Source of the DNA: Crocosphaera watsonii WH 8501
GTDB lineage: Bacteria > Cyanobacteriota > Cyanobacteriia > Cyanobacteriales > Microcystaceae
Assembly (NCBI RefSeq): GCF_000167195.1
Contig: NZ_AADV02000001.1
Span: forward strand, 496,001-560,000
DNA length: 64,000 bases
Direction: 5' to 3'
The translations under genes were made by a program, and so were the position numbers. Shown in pieces: positions 30,013 through 38,292 of this stretch; position 1 is the first letter of the stretch; each line of letters starts with the position of its first letter. The notes beneath the pieces are model-generated. The model ran no database searches. It was given only the letters and a program-made list of their open reading frames with translations, and was not told the origin of the DNA.

Positions 30013-30038
30013 GTATCTAACATATACATTGAGAATAA
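30013..30038 (-). repeat. 26-bp ghost of the antitoxin/toxin junction
   Basis: GTATCTAACATATACATT plus the next eight bases match 29531-29556 (end of antitoxin, start of VapC) with one mismatch. Surrounding sequence does not continue the match. It looks like the scar of a duplicated or lost second toxin-antitoxin copy. The rest of the 254-bp gap 29860-30113 holds a GTTGGGTT/CCCAACCTAC hairpin near 29965-29995 and nothing else I can identify. Confidence 0.5.
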
Positions 30039-30113
30039 CTATGCTCACAAAAATATTCACTCGGCCAAGAAATGATTAAATAAGATAGAATAATCAATAT
30101 ATTAATTTATGCA

Positions 30114-30539
30114 ATGATTATGGTAGAACCAATATCTTTAACTGTTTTAGCTACATCTATTGTGGGGTTTGTCTTTACAACTGCTTCAACAACAGTGGTT
30201 CAAAAAGCAACGGAAGCAACCCTTGAAAAGATTAAGACATTAGCAGATATGGTTAAAGAAAGATTAAAGTCTAACCCACAAGTTGTAACTGAGTTAGAGA
30301 AGGAGTCAGATGAAGACAAAGATTTAGAAACTATCCGATTTTATTTAGAAAGTGAACTTAGACAAAATAAAGACTTCAGAGAAGATGTTCAGCGTCTCTA
30401 TGATGAGATTAATCAAGCATTAGAAAATGAAGGAGAAGGTTCTAATATTATGAACGTTTATGGGGGAAAAGCGTATCAACAAAATCAAAATAAAGGAAAG
30501 ATTTATAACGCTGATCAAATTACTATTAATGAAAAATAA
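30114..30539 (+). CDS. Small helical putative effector (Bell-like) with C-terminal signalling motif
   Basis: 141 aa (start at 30114 or the Met codon at 30120). Residues 5-35 are hydrophobic (ISLTVLATSIVGFVF, then TTASTTVVQKATE); residues 36-115 are amphipathic helix with heptad character; a linker follows, then residues 126-140 NKGKIYNADQITINE. The same 15-residue motif occurs at residues 10-24 of the next gene, two bases downstream. A membrane-active helical domain plus C-terminal motif matches the architecture of Bell-domain effectors that are switched on by NLR partners through amyloid templating. Family assignment is inference from architecture and texture. Confidence 0.7.
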   Translation: MIMVEPISLTVLATSIVGFVFTTASTTVVQKATEATLEKIKTLADMVKERLKSNPQVVTELEKESDEDKDLETIRFYLESELRQNKDFREDVQRLYDEINQALENEGEGSNIMNVYGGKAYQQNQNKGKIYNADQITINEK

Positions 30540-30541
30540 TT

Positions 30542-31933
30542 ATGAATAAGTCTTATGAGCAAACTGGGAATAAAGGAAGGATTTATAATGCTGATCAAAT
30601 TACTATTAATGAAGCATTAGCACCCCCTCAAAAGATAATTGGAATACCTGAAAATATCCCTTATACGGGGACAGAGATTTTTATGGGTAGGGTAAAAGAG
30701 TTAGAAAAAATTGATGAACTTTTGAGCGATGATCAACCATTAGCTATTACTTCGGTAATAGGTATGGGAGGTGTGGGAAAAACAGAATTAGCTCTACAAT
30801 ATGCTCTCAGATATCAACAAAAGTATCAAGGTGGTATCTGTTGGGTAGAAGCAAATAGAAGCAATAGTGATGTTTCAGGACAAATTATTTCTTTTGCTCA
30901 ATCATCGGTTAATGTTATTATTCCTGATCACTTAAATACTCTCAAGGAACGTCTACAATATTGTTGGAGTCATTGGCAAGAAGGGAATGTTTTGGTAATT
31001 TTTGATAATGTAGAAAATTACAAAAATATCAAGAATAGTTTACCAACAAAAAATGAAAAGTTTAAGGTTATTGTTACCAGTCGCCAGAAGTTAGGACGAT
31101 TACAAAAGTTAGAATTAGAAGTATTAAAACCATCAGAAGCTTTAAACTTATTAAAACAAATTATTGGGGAAAAAAGGGTTAATGATGAATTAGAAATAGC
31201 GCAAGAATTATGTCAATGGTTGGGTTATTTACCGTTAGGATTAGAATTAGTTGGACGGTATTTAATTATTTATGAGGATCTAACTTTACGTAAAGCTTTA
31301 CAACGACTCAATAAAAAACAATTACAAGCAAGAGCATTATTAGATCCTAAAGATAATGAAGCAGATATGACAGCGCAATTAGGAATTGCTTCTGCGTTTG
31401 AATTATCTTGGGAAAAACTATCACCAGAAGGGAAAAAATTAGGCTGTTATCTCAGTTTATTTGGTTCGGAATTATTTGACTGGTCATGGGTAGAATTCAG
31501 TCATTTATATCCTAATGAGGATGAAGAGGAGGAAATTGAAGAATTAGAAATATTAAGAGACGAAGAACTGCGAAACTTCAATCTTTTACAAAGCAGTAAA
31601 CAAACTAATAAACAAGCAATTTGTATTATCTATTATTTAATTATTAATCATTTATACCAACTTGCATTTTTAAGTTTACTAGATTATCGTAAGGAAAATG
31701 CTAAGGCGAAACCCTTATATAGTTATCATCCCCTGATTAGTTATTTCTTTAAAAGCAAGTTAAATAATACAGATAAGAGTAATTTTATTGAGTTAGAAGA
31801 TAGAAAAGCATTAAAACATAAATTTTGTAAAAGTTTGATTCCTGTTGCTCAGTCTATTGATTATGATCCAACTTTAAATGATATTAATAAATTTACCATT
31901 GCTGTCCCTCATCTGGAGATGATAGCAACATAA
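30542..31933 (+). CDS. NB-ARC NTPase of NLR type, N-terminal part (ends at an in-frame TAA)
   Basis: 463 aa. Residues 10-24 (NKGRIYNADQITINE) copy the C-terminal motif of the upstream protein. NB-ARC follows: Walker A GMGGVGKTELALQ near residue 75, Walker B NVLVIFDNVEN near 148, sensor KVIVTSRQ near 175, GLPL-type motif LGYLPLGLELVGRYL near 230, then a winged-helix/ARC2 region. The frame ends at TAA 31931-31933; the next codon is ATG and the same frame runs on through the TPR part, so the two are best seen as one NB-ARC/TPR gene split by a nonsense change, possibly with reinitiation. Role: sensor/switch that would trigger the small effector. Confidence 0.8.
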   Translation: MNKSYEQTGNKGRIYNADQITINEALAPPQKIIGIPENIPYTGTEIFMGRVKELEKIDELLSDDQPLAITSVIGMGGVGKTELALQYALRYQQKYQGGICWVEANRSNSDVSGQIISFAQSSVNVIIPDHLNTLKERLQYCWSHWQEGNVLVIFDNVENYKNIKNSLPTKNEKFKVIVTSRQKLGRLQKLELEVLKPSEALNLLKQIIGEKRVNDELEIAQELCQWLGYLPLGLELVGRYLIIYEDLTLRKALQRLNKKQLQARALLDPKDNEADMTAQLGIASAFELSWEKLSPEGKKLGCYLSLFGSELFDWSWVEFSHLYPNEDEEEEIEELEILRDEELRNFNLLQSSKQTNKQAICIIYYLIINHLYQLAFLSLLDYRKENAKAKPLYSYHPLISYFFKSKLNNTDKSNFIELEDRKALKHKFCKSLIPVAQSIDYDPTLNDINKFTIAVPHLEMIAT

Positions 31934-32869
31934 ATGAGAGATAATATTGATGATGAAGATATTAAGTGGCCGTTTGTCGGACTGGGAAGATTTTATCAAG
32001 GACAAACCAATTATCAAGAAACAGAAAAATGGGATAAAGACTGTTTATCGGTTTGTAAACGGCGTTTTGGGGAGGAACATCCCGATGTTGCTAGTAGTAT
32101 CAATAATTTAGCAGCACTGTACAAATCACAAGGAAAATATAAAGCAGCTGAACTTCTTTTCGTCAATGCTTTAGGTATGATGAAAAAGCTTTTAGGGGAG
32201 GAACATCCCGATGTTGCTCTGAGTATGAATAATTTAGCAGCACTGTACCAACCACAAGGAAAATATAAAGCAGCAGAACCTCTATATGTAGATGCTTTAG
32301 CTATGAGAAAAAAGCTGTTAGGGGAGGAACAGCCCGATGTTGCTCTGAGTATGAATAATTTAGCAGCACTGTACGATTTACAAGGAAAATATGAAGTGGC
32401 AAAACCTTTGTATGTAGATGCTTTAGCTATGAGGAAAAAGCTGTTAGGGGAGGAACATCCCGATGTTGCTCTGAGTATGAATAATTTAGCAGCACTGTAC
32501 GATTTACAAGGAAAATATGAAGTGGTAAAACCTTTGTATGTAGATGCTTTAGCTATGAGGAAAAAGCTTTTAGGGGAGGAACATCCTGATGTTGCTCTGA
32601 GTATGAATAATTTAGCAGCACTGTACAAATCACAAGGAAAATATGAAGTAGCAGAACCTTTGTATGTAGATGCTTTAGCTATGATGAAAAAGCTTTTAGG
32701 GGAGGAGCATCCCGATGTTGCTAATAGTATGAATAATTTAGCAGCACTGTACAAATCACAAGGAAAATATGAAGTAGCAGAACCTTTGTATGTAGATGCT
32801 TTAGCTATGAGAAAAAAGCTGTTAGGGGAGGAACATCCCTATGTTGCTAGTGCAGCTTGGCGAAAGTAA
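31934..32869 (+). CDS. Kinesin-light-chain-type TPR part of the NLR, 3' end cut by IS630-like element
   Basis: 311 codons in frame with the NB-ARC part. A short link (DDEDIKWPFVGLGRFYQGQT) leads to seven TPR units of 42 residues (NNLAALYKSQGKYEVAEPLY, ALAMRKKLLGEEHPDVALSM). Units are nearly identical in DNA, so the sensor region has expanded recently. The natural sequence ends at about 32849; the last seven residues (SAAWRK and neighbour) come from the IS630-like end. TPRs in NLRs are the ligand-sensing part, so the truncation may affect recognition. Confidence 0.8.
   Translation: MRDNIDDEDIKWPFVGLGRFYQGQTNYQETEKWDKDCLSVCKRRFGEEHPDVASSINNLAALYKSQGKYKAAELLFVNALGMMKKLLGEEHPDVALSMNNLAALYQPQGKYKAAEPLYVDALAMRKKLLGEEQPDVALSMNNLAALYDLQGKYEVAKPLYVDALAMRKKLLGEEHPDVALSMNNLAALYDLQGKYEVVKPLYVDALAMRKKLLGEEHPDVALSMNNLAALYKSQGKYEVAEPLYVDALAMMKKLLGEEHPDVANSMNNLAALYKSQGKYEVAEPLYVDALAMRKKLLGEEHPYVASAAWRK
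32069..32849 (+). repeat. 126-bp tandem DNA repeat in the NLR sensor
   Basis: GGGGAGGA recurs at 32069, 32195, 32321, 32447, 32573, 32699 and 32825, an exact 126-bp period. The units differ at few positions. This supports slippage or unequal crossover as the source of the TPR array and means copy number could vary between strains. Confidence 0.9.
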
Positions 32870-34227
32870 TCCACCAGATTTTTACAGAAACTTTCGTGAC
32901 TAGCCACGACAATGTGTTTCAATGAAACTAACGGAAGAATCTCGAAGTTGATGTCCATGATAAAAGCATTGCCAATTAACCTCTCCAACCTACAGAAAAC
33001 AGTACTCCAACAAATAGTGAGAGGGACAACAAACCCCTATCGCCTTGTTAGACGAGCCAAGCTAATCTTAGCCGCAGCATCAGGAGAGAGCAATAGTTCG
33101 ATTAGTCGAAGATTAGAATTAGACCGAGTACAAGTGCGTCAGTGGCGATCGCGATGGTTTGAGGAGAGAGAAAAACTGAGTGCCGCCGAAGAACAACAGG
33201 TAACGGAGAAAGCATTAATGGTCTTGATCAAAGGAATTTTAAGCGATCGCCCAAGACCTGGAACAACAAAATCCTTTACGGTCGAACAAGTAGTCCAGAT
33301 TGTAGAGATCGCTTGTGAAGAATGTGAAAAATCAGACAGGCCAGTGAGCCATTGGACACCTTCAGAGTTGGCGGATGAAGCCATAAAAAGAGGAATTGTC
33401 GAAAAGATTTCCCCCCGTAGTGTGGGGCGTTTTTTAAAAAGAAGCGACATTACAACCACATCTCGTTCGTTACTGGTTAAATGCCAAAATTGATGATCCC
33501 TTAAAATTTAAAAAGCAAGTCAAATATATCTGTGAACTTCATCAAGAAGCTAAAACTTTGTTAGAACAAGGAATTCATTTAATTAGTACAGATGAAATGA
33601 CAGGGATTCAAGCTCTTGAGAGATTATTTCCGAACAAAAGAATCAAGCCTAAACAAGTAGAAAAAATCGAATTTGAATATGAAAGACACGGAACTTTAAG
33701 CTTGATTGCGAACTGGGATGTGGCAAGAGGAAAAGTTGTTAGTCCCTCTATTGGACCGACAAGAACAGAACAAGATTTTTCTGAACATATCCAAAGAACG
33801 ATTAAGATTGATGAAAAAGCAGAATGGATTTTTATTGTAGATCAACTCAACACTCATAAATCGGAAAGCTTAGTCAAATTAGTAGCAGAAAGCTGTGGAA
33901 TTACTATTGATTTGGGGAGAAAAGGAAAGGAGGGGATTTTGCAATCTATGGACAGCAGAGCAGATTTTTTATCAGATGAATCTCATCGAATTCGCTTTGT
34001 TTATATTCCCAAACATACATCGTGGCTTAATCAAATTGAGTGTTGTTTTTCGATCTTAGTCAGGCGTTTACTCAAAAGAATTACTGTCCGTTCAACTGAA
34101 GAACTATCCCAAAAAATTCTCAATTTTATTGATTACTTTAATCAACATTTTGCTAAGCCGTTCGTTTGGAAATTTAAGGGCTTTAAAGATCATAAGTGAC
34201 TGGTGGATTATTTTTGCTAAGCTGCAC
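32850..34227 (+). mobile_element. IS630-family-like element, 1378 bp
   Basis: Near-perfect terminal inverted repeats of about 30 bp start GTGCAGCTT and contain TAATCCACCAG; four mismatches lie between. Each end is flanked by TA (32848-32849 and 34228-34229), the expected target duplication. It carries a HTH/DDE transposase in two frames. The flanks are the NLR TPR region on the left and an unrelated minus-strand open frame on the right. Confidence 0.85.
32951..34199 (+). pseudogene. IS630-like transposase in two frames (single-base frameshift)
   Basis: The first frame (from ATG 32951 to 33493) has a helix-turn-helix (YRLVRRAKLILAAASGE, SSISRRLELDRVQVRQWRSR). The second (to 34199) has the DDE part (LISTDEMTGIQALER, IFIVDQLNTHKSES, HTSWLNQIECCFSIL). 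Removing one A near 33450 (ATTACAACCACATCTCG) joins them smoothly into HLVRYWLNAKIDDPLKF. Some IS630 members use programmed frameshifting, but I see no clear slippery run here, so a mutation is more likely. Confidence 0.8.
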
Positions 34228-34317
34228 TAGCCACTCAATCATGAAGACATTGTTCGCCAACTGTTCATCGGCGATAGCTCTAACTAGCTTTGAATCAATG
34301 GTAGCATTTGTGGTCAT
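34183..34317 (-). pseudogene. N-terminal fragment of an unidentified protein cut by the IS630-like end
   Basis: On the minus strand ATG 34315-34317, preceded by a G-rich GTGGGGGTT stretch, opens MTTNATIDSKLVRAIADEQL and continues ANNVFMIEWL to the IS end at 34229; the last dozen residues are encoded inside the IS. The peptide is compositionally like a real cyanobacterial protein N-terminus, but I do not recognise the family. No continuation is visible left of the IS. The rest of 34318-34459 holds nothing I can identify. Confidence 0.4.
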
Positions 34318-34459
34318 AACCCCCACTATACATAAAAATCCCCGATTTTACCTTTATGTTGTCAAGACAGATTCTTTATTGCGGTGAGCAATTACCCCAA
34401 AACTGTTAGTCTGACAACACATTGTTAGATATTAATAGGTTTTTAGTAGGTGCTTACAG

Positions 34460-36634
34460 TTAGTTGGGGAGGATGTCACTAGATTGCAACGCCATTTCCA
34501 TAAAGGTTTTTTGAGAACTTTGTTCATACTCTTTGCTTTGAGGTTGACGTTGAATATAACTACCATCGGATTGTAATTCCCACCCTTGACGGTTATCTGC
34601 TAACATAACCCCTAAAATTTCTTGTAATTGTTGAGCAATTTTCGGATCTTCTACAGGGGTGATCGCTTCAACTCGACGAGAAAGATTACGAGTCATCCAG
34701 TCTGCACTACCAATATAAATCTCTTCTTCTCCCCCATTATGGAAGTAAAAAATTCGTGAATGTTCCAAGAAACGGCCAACAATACTAATAACATTAATAT
34801 TATCACTCACCCCCTTGATACCGGGTTTTAAACAACAAATTCCCCGTATAACTAAATCGATATTAACCCCTGCTTGACTAGCTTTATAAAGGGTTGCAAT
34901 GATTTGTGGATCTACTAAAGAATTCATTTTTGCCACAATACGACCACTCCCTCCATTGCGACAATGTTCTGCTTCTCGATTAATCATAGAAACCATGCGC
35001 TCGCGCATATTAACAGGAGCAACTAACAATTTACGATAGGATTTTTGTCGAGAATAACCAGTTAAAAAGTTGAATAAATCCGTTAAATCTGCCCCTAATT
35101 TCTCTCGACAACTTAATAGACCTAAATCCGTATACAATTTAGCAGTTTTAGGATTATAATTACCCGTGCCAATATGAACATAACGACGTATTTTCTCTCC
35201 TTCTTTACGCACAACTAAAATAATTTTTGTGTGGGTTTTTAATCCCACCAATCCATAAACAACGTGAACCCCTGATTGTTCTAAACGACGGGCCCAAATA
35301 ATGTTATTTTCTTCATCAAATCTAGCTTTTAATTCCACCAAAGCAGCCACTTGTTTCCCATTAGCAGCAGCAGCAATTAAAGCATTAACAATGGGTGAAT
35401 CTCCTGACGTTCTATAGAGAGTCATTTTAATAGTTAAAACATCGGGATCATAAGCAGCTTGAGTAATAAATTGTTGCACAGAAGCACTAAAAGATTGATA
35501 GGGATGATGAACTAAAATATCCTCCTGACGAATTAGAGAAAAAATATCCTCTCCATCCTGTTGAATTTTCCCGTCATCGTTACCATCTATAATCTCTTTT
35601 ATACGTTGTAATTTAGGGGGAACTACTGCGCTCCAGGATTTATCTTTCAAGTCTGGACAAGGAAGAGACATAAAATAAAATAGGTCTTTTAATCCTAATA
35701 AACCCTCGATATCATAGACATCAATTTCCTCTAAGCCTAAATCTTCTATCAGTTGTTTTCTGATGGGTTCAGGGGTCGCTGCATGAATTTCTAATCTTAC
35801 CGCAGACTTACCAATATGTCTTTTTCTTAACTCTTGTTCAATGGCCAAAAGTAGGTCATCTGCTTCGTCTTCTTCCACGGAGAAATCTGCATTTCTTGTC
35901 ACTCGAAAACCATGACACTCTTGCACAATCATCCCAGGAAATAATGCCTCAAGATTGTGGGCAATAACTTGTTCTAAAGGAACCCCCGTCCAAATAGCTG
36001 TTTGCTCGTCTTCTTGATGTCTTAATTCTGGGGGGAGTGCCACAAAACGAGGCAAAACTCCAGGTACTTTTACCCTTGCAAAATGTTCTTCTTCTGTATC
36101 AGGATCACGAACCACCACCCCCAAGTTTAAACTAAGATTAGAAATGTAGGGGAAAGGGTGAGAAGGATCAACTGCTAAGGGGGTTAAAGCAGGAAAAATA
36201 TTATCTTCAAAATACTGATGTAAATAAGTCCTTTGTTCTTGATCTAAGTCTACATAATTAATTAAATAAATGCCTTGATTAATTAATAAATTTCTCAGGG
36301 TATATTCAAAAAGATGATCTTGATCTTTCACTAAAGGACGAAGGCGATCGCTAATAGCTTTTAATTGTTCTAAAGGGCTTCTTCCATCGGCGCTTAACTT
36401 TCTTACACCTGCTTTAAGTTGTTGCTTTAATACAGCAACCCTAACCATGAAAAATTCGTCTAGGTTAGAACTAAAAATGGCGGCAAACTTCAGTCTTTCT
36501 AACAAAGGAGTCCGACTATCTAACGCTTCGTTTAAAACACGATGATTGAATTCTAACCAACTCAATTCACGATTAAAATAGTATTGGGGATCTTTAAGAT
36601 TGATATTGTCTTCTTTAACTTTTGCCTGTGCCAT
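34460..36634 (-). CDS. ppk1: Polyphosphate kinase 1
   Basis: 724 aa, full length. N-terminal domain starts FNRELSWLEFNHRVLNEA; the autophosphorylated His is in HIGTGNYNPKTAKLY and the second active-site region is HSRIFYFHNGGEEEIYIGSADW. It builds polyphosphate from ATP in the cytosol, storing phosphate and energy. It is monocistronic here; the cyclophilin gene is on the same strand 100 bp upstream. Confidence 0.97.
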   Translation of the reverse strand: MAQAKVKEDNINLKDPQYYFNRELSWLEFNHRVLNEALDSRTPLLERLKFAAIFSSNLDEFFMVRVAVLKQQLKAGVRKLSADGRSPLEQLKAISDRLRPLVKDQDHLFEYTLRNLLINQGIYLINYVDLDQEQRTYLHQYFEDNIFPALTPLAVDPSHPFPYISNLSLNLGVVVRDPDTEEEHFARVKVPGVLPRFVALPPELRHQEDEQTAIWTGVPLEQVIAHNLEALFPGMIVQECHGFRVTRNADFSVEEDEADDLLLAIEQELRKRHIGKSAVRLEIHAATPEPIRKQLIEDLGLEEIDVYDIEGLLGLKDLFYFMSLPCPDLKDKSWSAVVPPKLQRIKEIIDGNDDGKIQQDGEDIFSLIRQEDILVHHPYQSFSASVQQFITQAAYDPDVLTIKMTLYRTSGDSPIVNALIAAAANGKQVAALVELKARFDEENNIIWARRLEQSGVHVVYGLVGLKTHTKIILVVRKEGEKIRRYVHIGTGNYNPKTAKLYTDLGLLSCREKLGADLTDLFNFLTGYSRQKSYRKLLVAPVNMRERMVSMINREAEHCRNGGSGRIVAKMNSLVDPQIIATLYKASQAGVNIDLVIRGICCLKPGIKGVSDNINVISIVGRFLEHSRIFYFHNGGEEEIYIGSADWMTRNLSRRVEAITPVEDPKIAQQLQEILGVMLADNRQGWELQSDGSYIQRQPQSKEYEQSSQKTFMEMALQSSDILPN

Positions 36635-36732
36635 AGTTCCAAGTATTTATGCAGCTAGATATAATAGTAATTGCTCTCGATTTTAGCTTAAATTATCATC
36701 GAGAGCTTTATTATGAGGTTAAGAAAAAAATG

Positions 36733-37473
36733 TTATTCTTTCTTCAAATTTTCTAACCCTGATACCACTTTAGCCGAGTCAATGCGATCGCCTTGTTTAA
36801 TGGCATCTACCACATCCATTCCTTGAGTCACTTTTCCAAATACAGCATAGTCTCCATTAAGAAATTCTAAATCTGATAAGGCAAAATAGAATTGAGAGGA
36901 AGCTGAGTCGGGCATTCCTGAACGAGCCATGGCCACTGCTCCCCGTTCGTGCTTGAGGACTACTGGTTGAGAGGCCACTGTACCGCTTCCCTGTTGACCC
37001 AATGCTTTGCTGTAGGTGGGTGTTTCGTCTCCTTTTAGCTTAATTTCTAAAGGAATACGTCGTTCTTGTTGGGTGTCAGGGTCAATAAACCCCCCCGTTC
37101 CGTTTCCTTTGGGATCTCCTCCTTGGGCCACAAAGGGTTTTGGATCTGTAACCACACGATGGAAGATCAACCCATCATAAAAGCCTCTTTCAACTAGATC
37201 CACAAAGTTTCCGGCGGTAATAGGAGCATCTTCTCCTTTAATTTCGATGGTAACAGGGGAACCCTTAATAGTCATTTGTACCACAGCATTACCCTCTAAT
37301 CTGGGAAAAGAGATTTGTTCATTGTCCGTTGTATTAGCACTGGATATGGTTTCGGAGTTGCTAGGAGCATCAGAACACCCAGTTATCATCAACCCAGAAA
37401 CTAGGAGCAGACAGACTAAAATGTTTAACCAGCGTTTTTTGGGGTTTCTCATGGATATTTTCTCAGTTATCAA
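36733..37473 (-). CDS. Cyclophilin-type peptidyl-prolyl isomerase, lipoprotein
   Basis: 246 aa; the start may be MRNPKKRW at residue 8. A lipobox is visible ([11 protein letters not shown]), so the protein is probably lipid-anchored outside the cytoplasm. The cyclophilin domain has [42 protein letters not shown] and [20 protein letters not shown]. It assists folding of exported proteins. ycf4 lies 27 bp upstream on the same strand; co-transcription is likely. Confidence 0.93.
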   Translation of the reverse strand: MITEKISMRNPKKRWLNILVCLLLVSGLMITGCSDAPSNSETISSANTTDNEQISFPRLEGNAVVQMTIKGSPVTIEIKGEDAPITAGNFVDLVERGFYDGLIFHRVVTDPKPFVAQGGDPKGNGTGGFIDPDTQQERRIPLEIKLKGDETPTYSKALGQQGSGTVASQPVVLKHERGAVAMARSGMPDSASSQFYFALSDLEFLNGDYAVFGKVTQGMDVVDAIKQGDRIDSAKVVSGLENLKKE

Positions 37474-37499
37474 TTATCAGTTTTTCTGTTTCTCAAGTC

Positions 37500-38051
37500 T
37501 TATAACCCTTCCAGGGGAACTCCTAAGAAACTAGCTAACTCCGCTCCTTCGTTTTCCAGTTCAGAGAGGGACATGGGTACGCCTACACGGGTTAGGGGAA
37601 CGTCTCGTTTTTGTTTAACCCGTAGATAAAGTTTTCTCTTGGTATTTAACCCTTCTTGGATGTCCGCTTTAACTGCTTGTACATCTTCTAGGGGACAAGT
37701 AAATTCAACTCGACGATTCTTGCCAGGAAACCCCCAGCGAAAAATTGTTAGTTTGTTGGTTTGTTTATTGAATTCGTTGTAACCACCCCCAATATTCAAA
37801 ATGACCGTAAACCATTGATAAAGTGCCAAAAGAGATCCGGCTATTCCATAGAACAGTAAGGCAACTCCTTGAGGTATGAATTGTAGGGAGGAGGTGTCGC
37901 TAACAATGAGTAGGTTGGTTTGTAAATAACTCGAAATTCCTGCTAAAAGGAAACCAATACCGCCAATGGAGGAAACTGCCGCCCACCAGTAATTACTGAA
38001 GCGACGAGAACCGAGAACGTCTTGACGAAAAATGAGGCGATCGCTTGTCAT
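37500..38051 (-). CDS. ycf4: Photosystem I assembly protein Ycf4
   Basis: 183 aa with two membrane helices (WAAVSSIGGIGFLLAGISSY and QGVALLFYGIAGSLLALYQW) and the conserved block TIFRWGFPGKNRRVEFTCPL. Ycf4 helps assemble PSI in thylakoids. Start at ATG 38049-38051 precedes a GCGATCGC site partly overlapping the codons. Length fits the family. Confidence 0.95.
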   Translation of the reverse strand: MTSDRLIFRQDVLGSRRFSNYWWAAVSSIGGIGFLLAGISSYLQTNLLIVSDTSSLQFIPQGVALLFYGIAGSLLALYQWFTVILNIGGGYNEFNKQTNKLTIFRWGFPGKNRRVEFTCPLEDVQAVKADIQEGLNTKRKLYLRVKQKRDVPLTRVGVPMSLSELENEGAELASFLGVPLEGL

Positions 38052-38292
38052 GGCCGCTGCTTTTGTTCAATTTTCCTAGATAGTATCCGCCCCATTGTAT
38101 CATTGTTTTGAATAACTAATTAAGTTATTTCTCACCAGTTAACCTTCACCAAGCTTTGGGTTTAAAACCCATTTACTTCTATTTATTAAGAAGTATTACA
38201 AAGGCTCAAATCCTTAACTATTCACTATTCACCAATGCCTTATAATACTATCTGCAGAGTATCGTTACACCTCATACAAGGCATAAGCATTC

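Noticed and set aside
32014-32754. Long open frame on the minus strand across the TPR repeats
   Set aside because: It is the antisense shadow of the 126-bp repeats; the composition (YSAAKLFILRATSG repeated) mirrors the TPR codons.
33440-33500. Programmed frameshift in the IS630-like transposase
   Set aside because: No clear slippery A or T run or downstream structure at the point where frames join; one inserted A explains it better.
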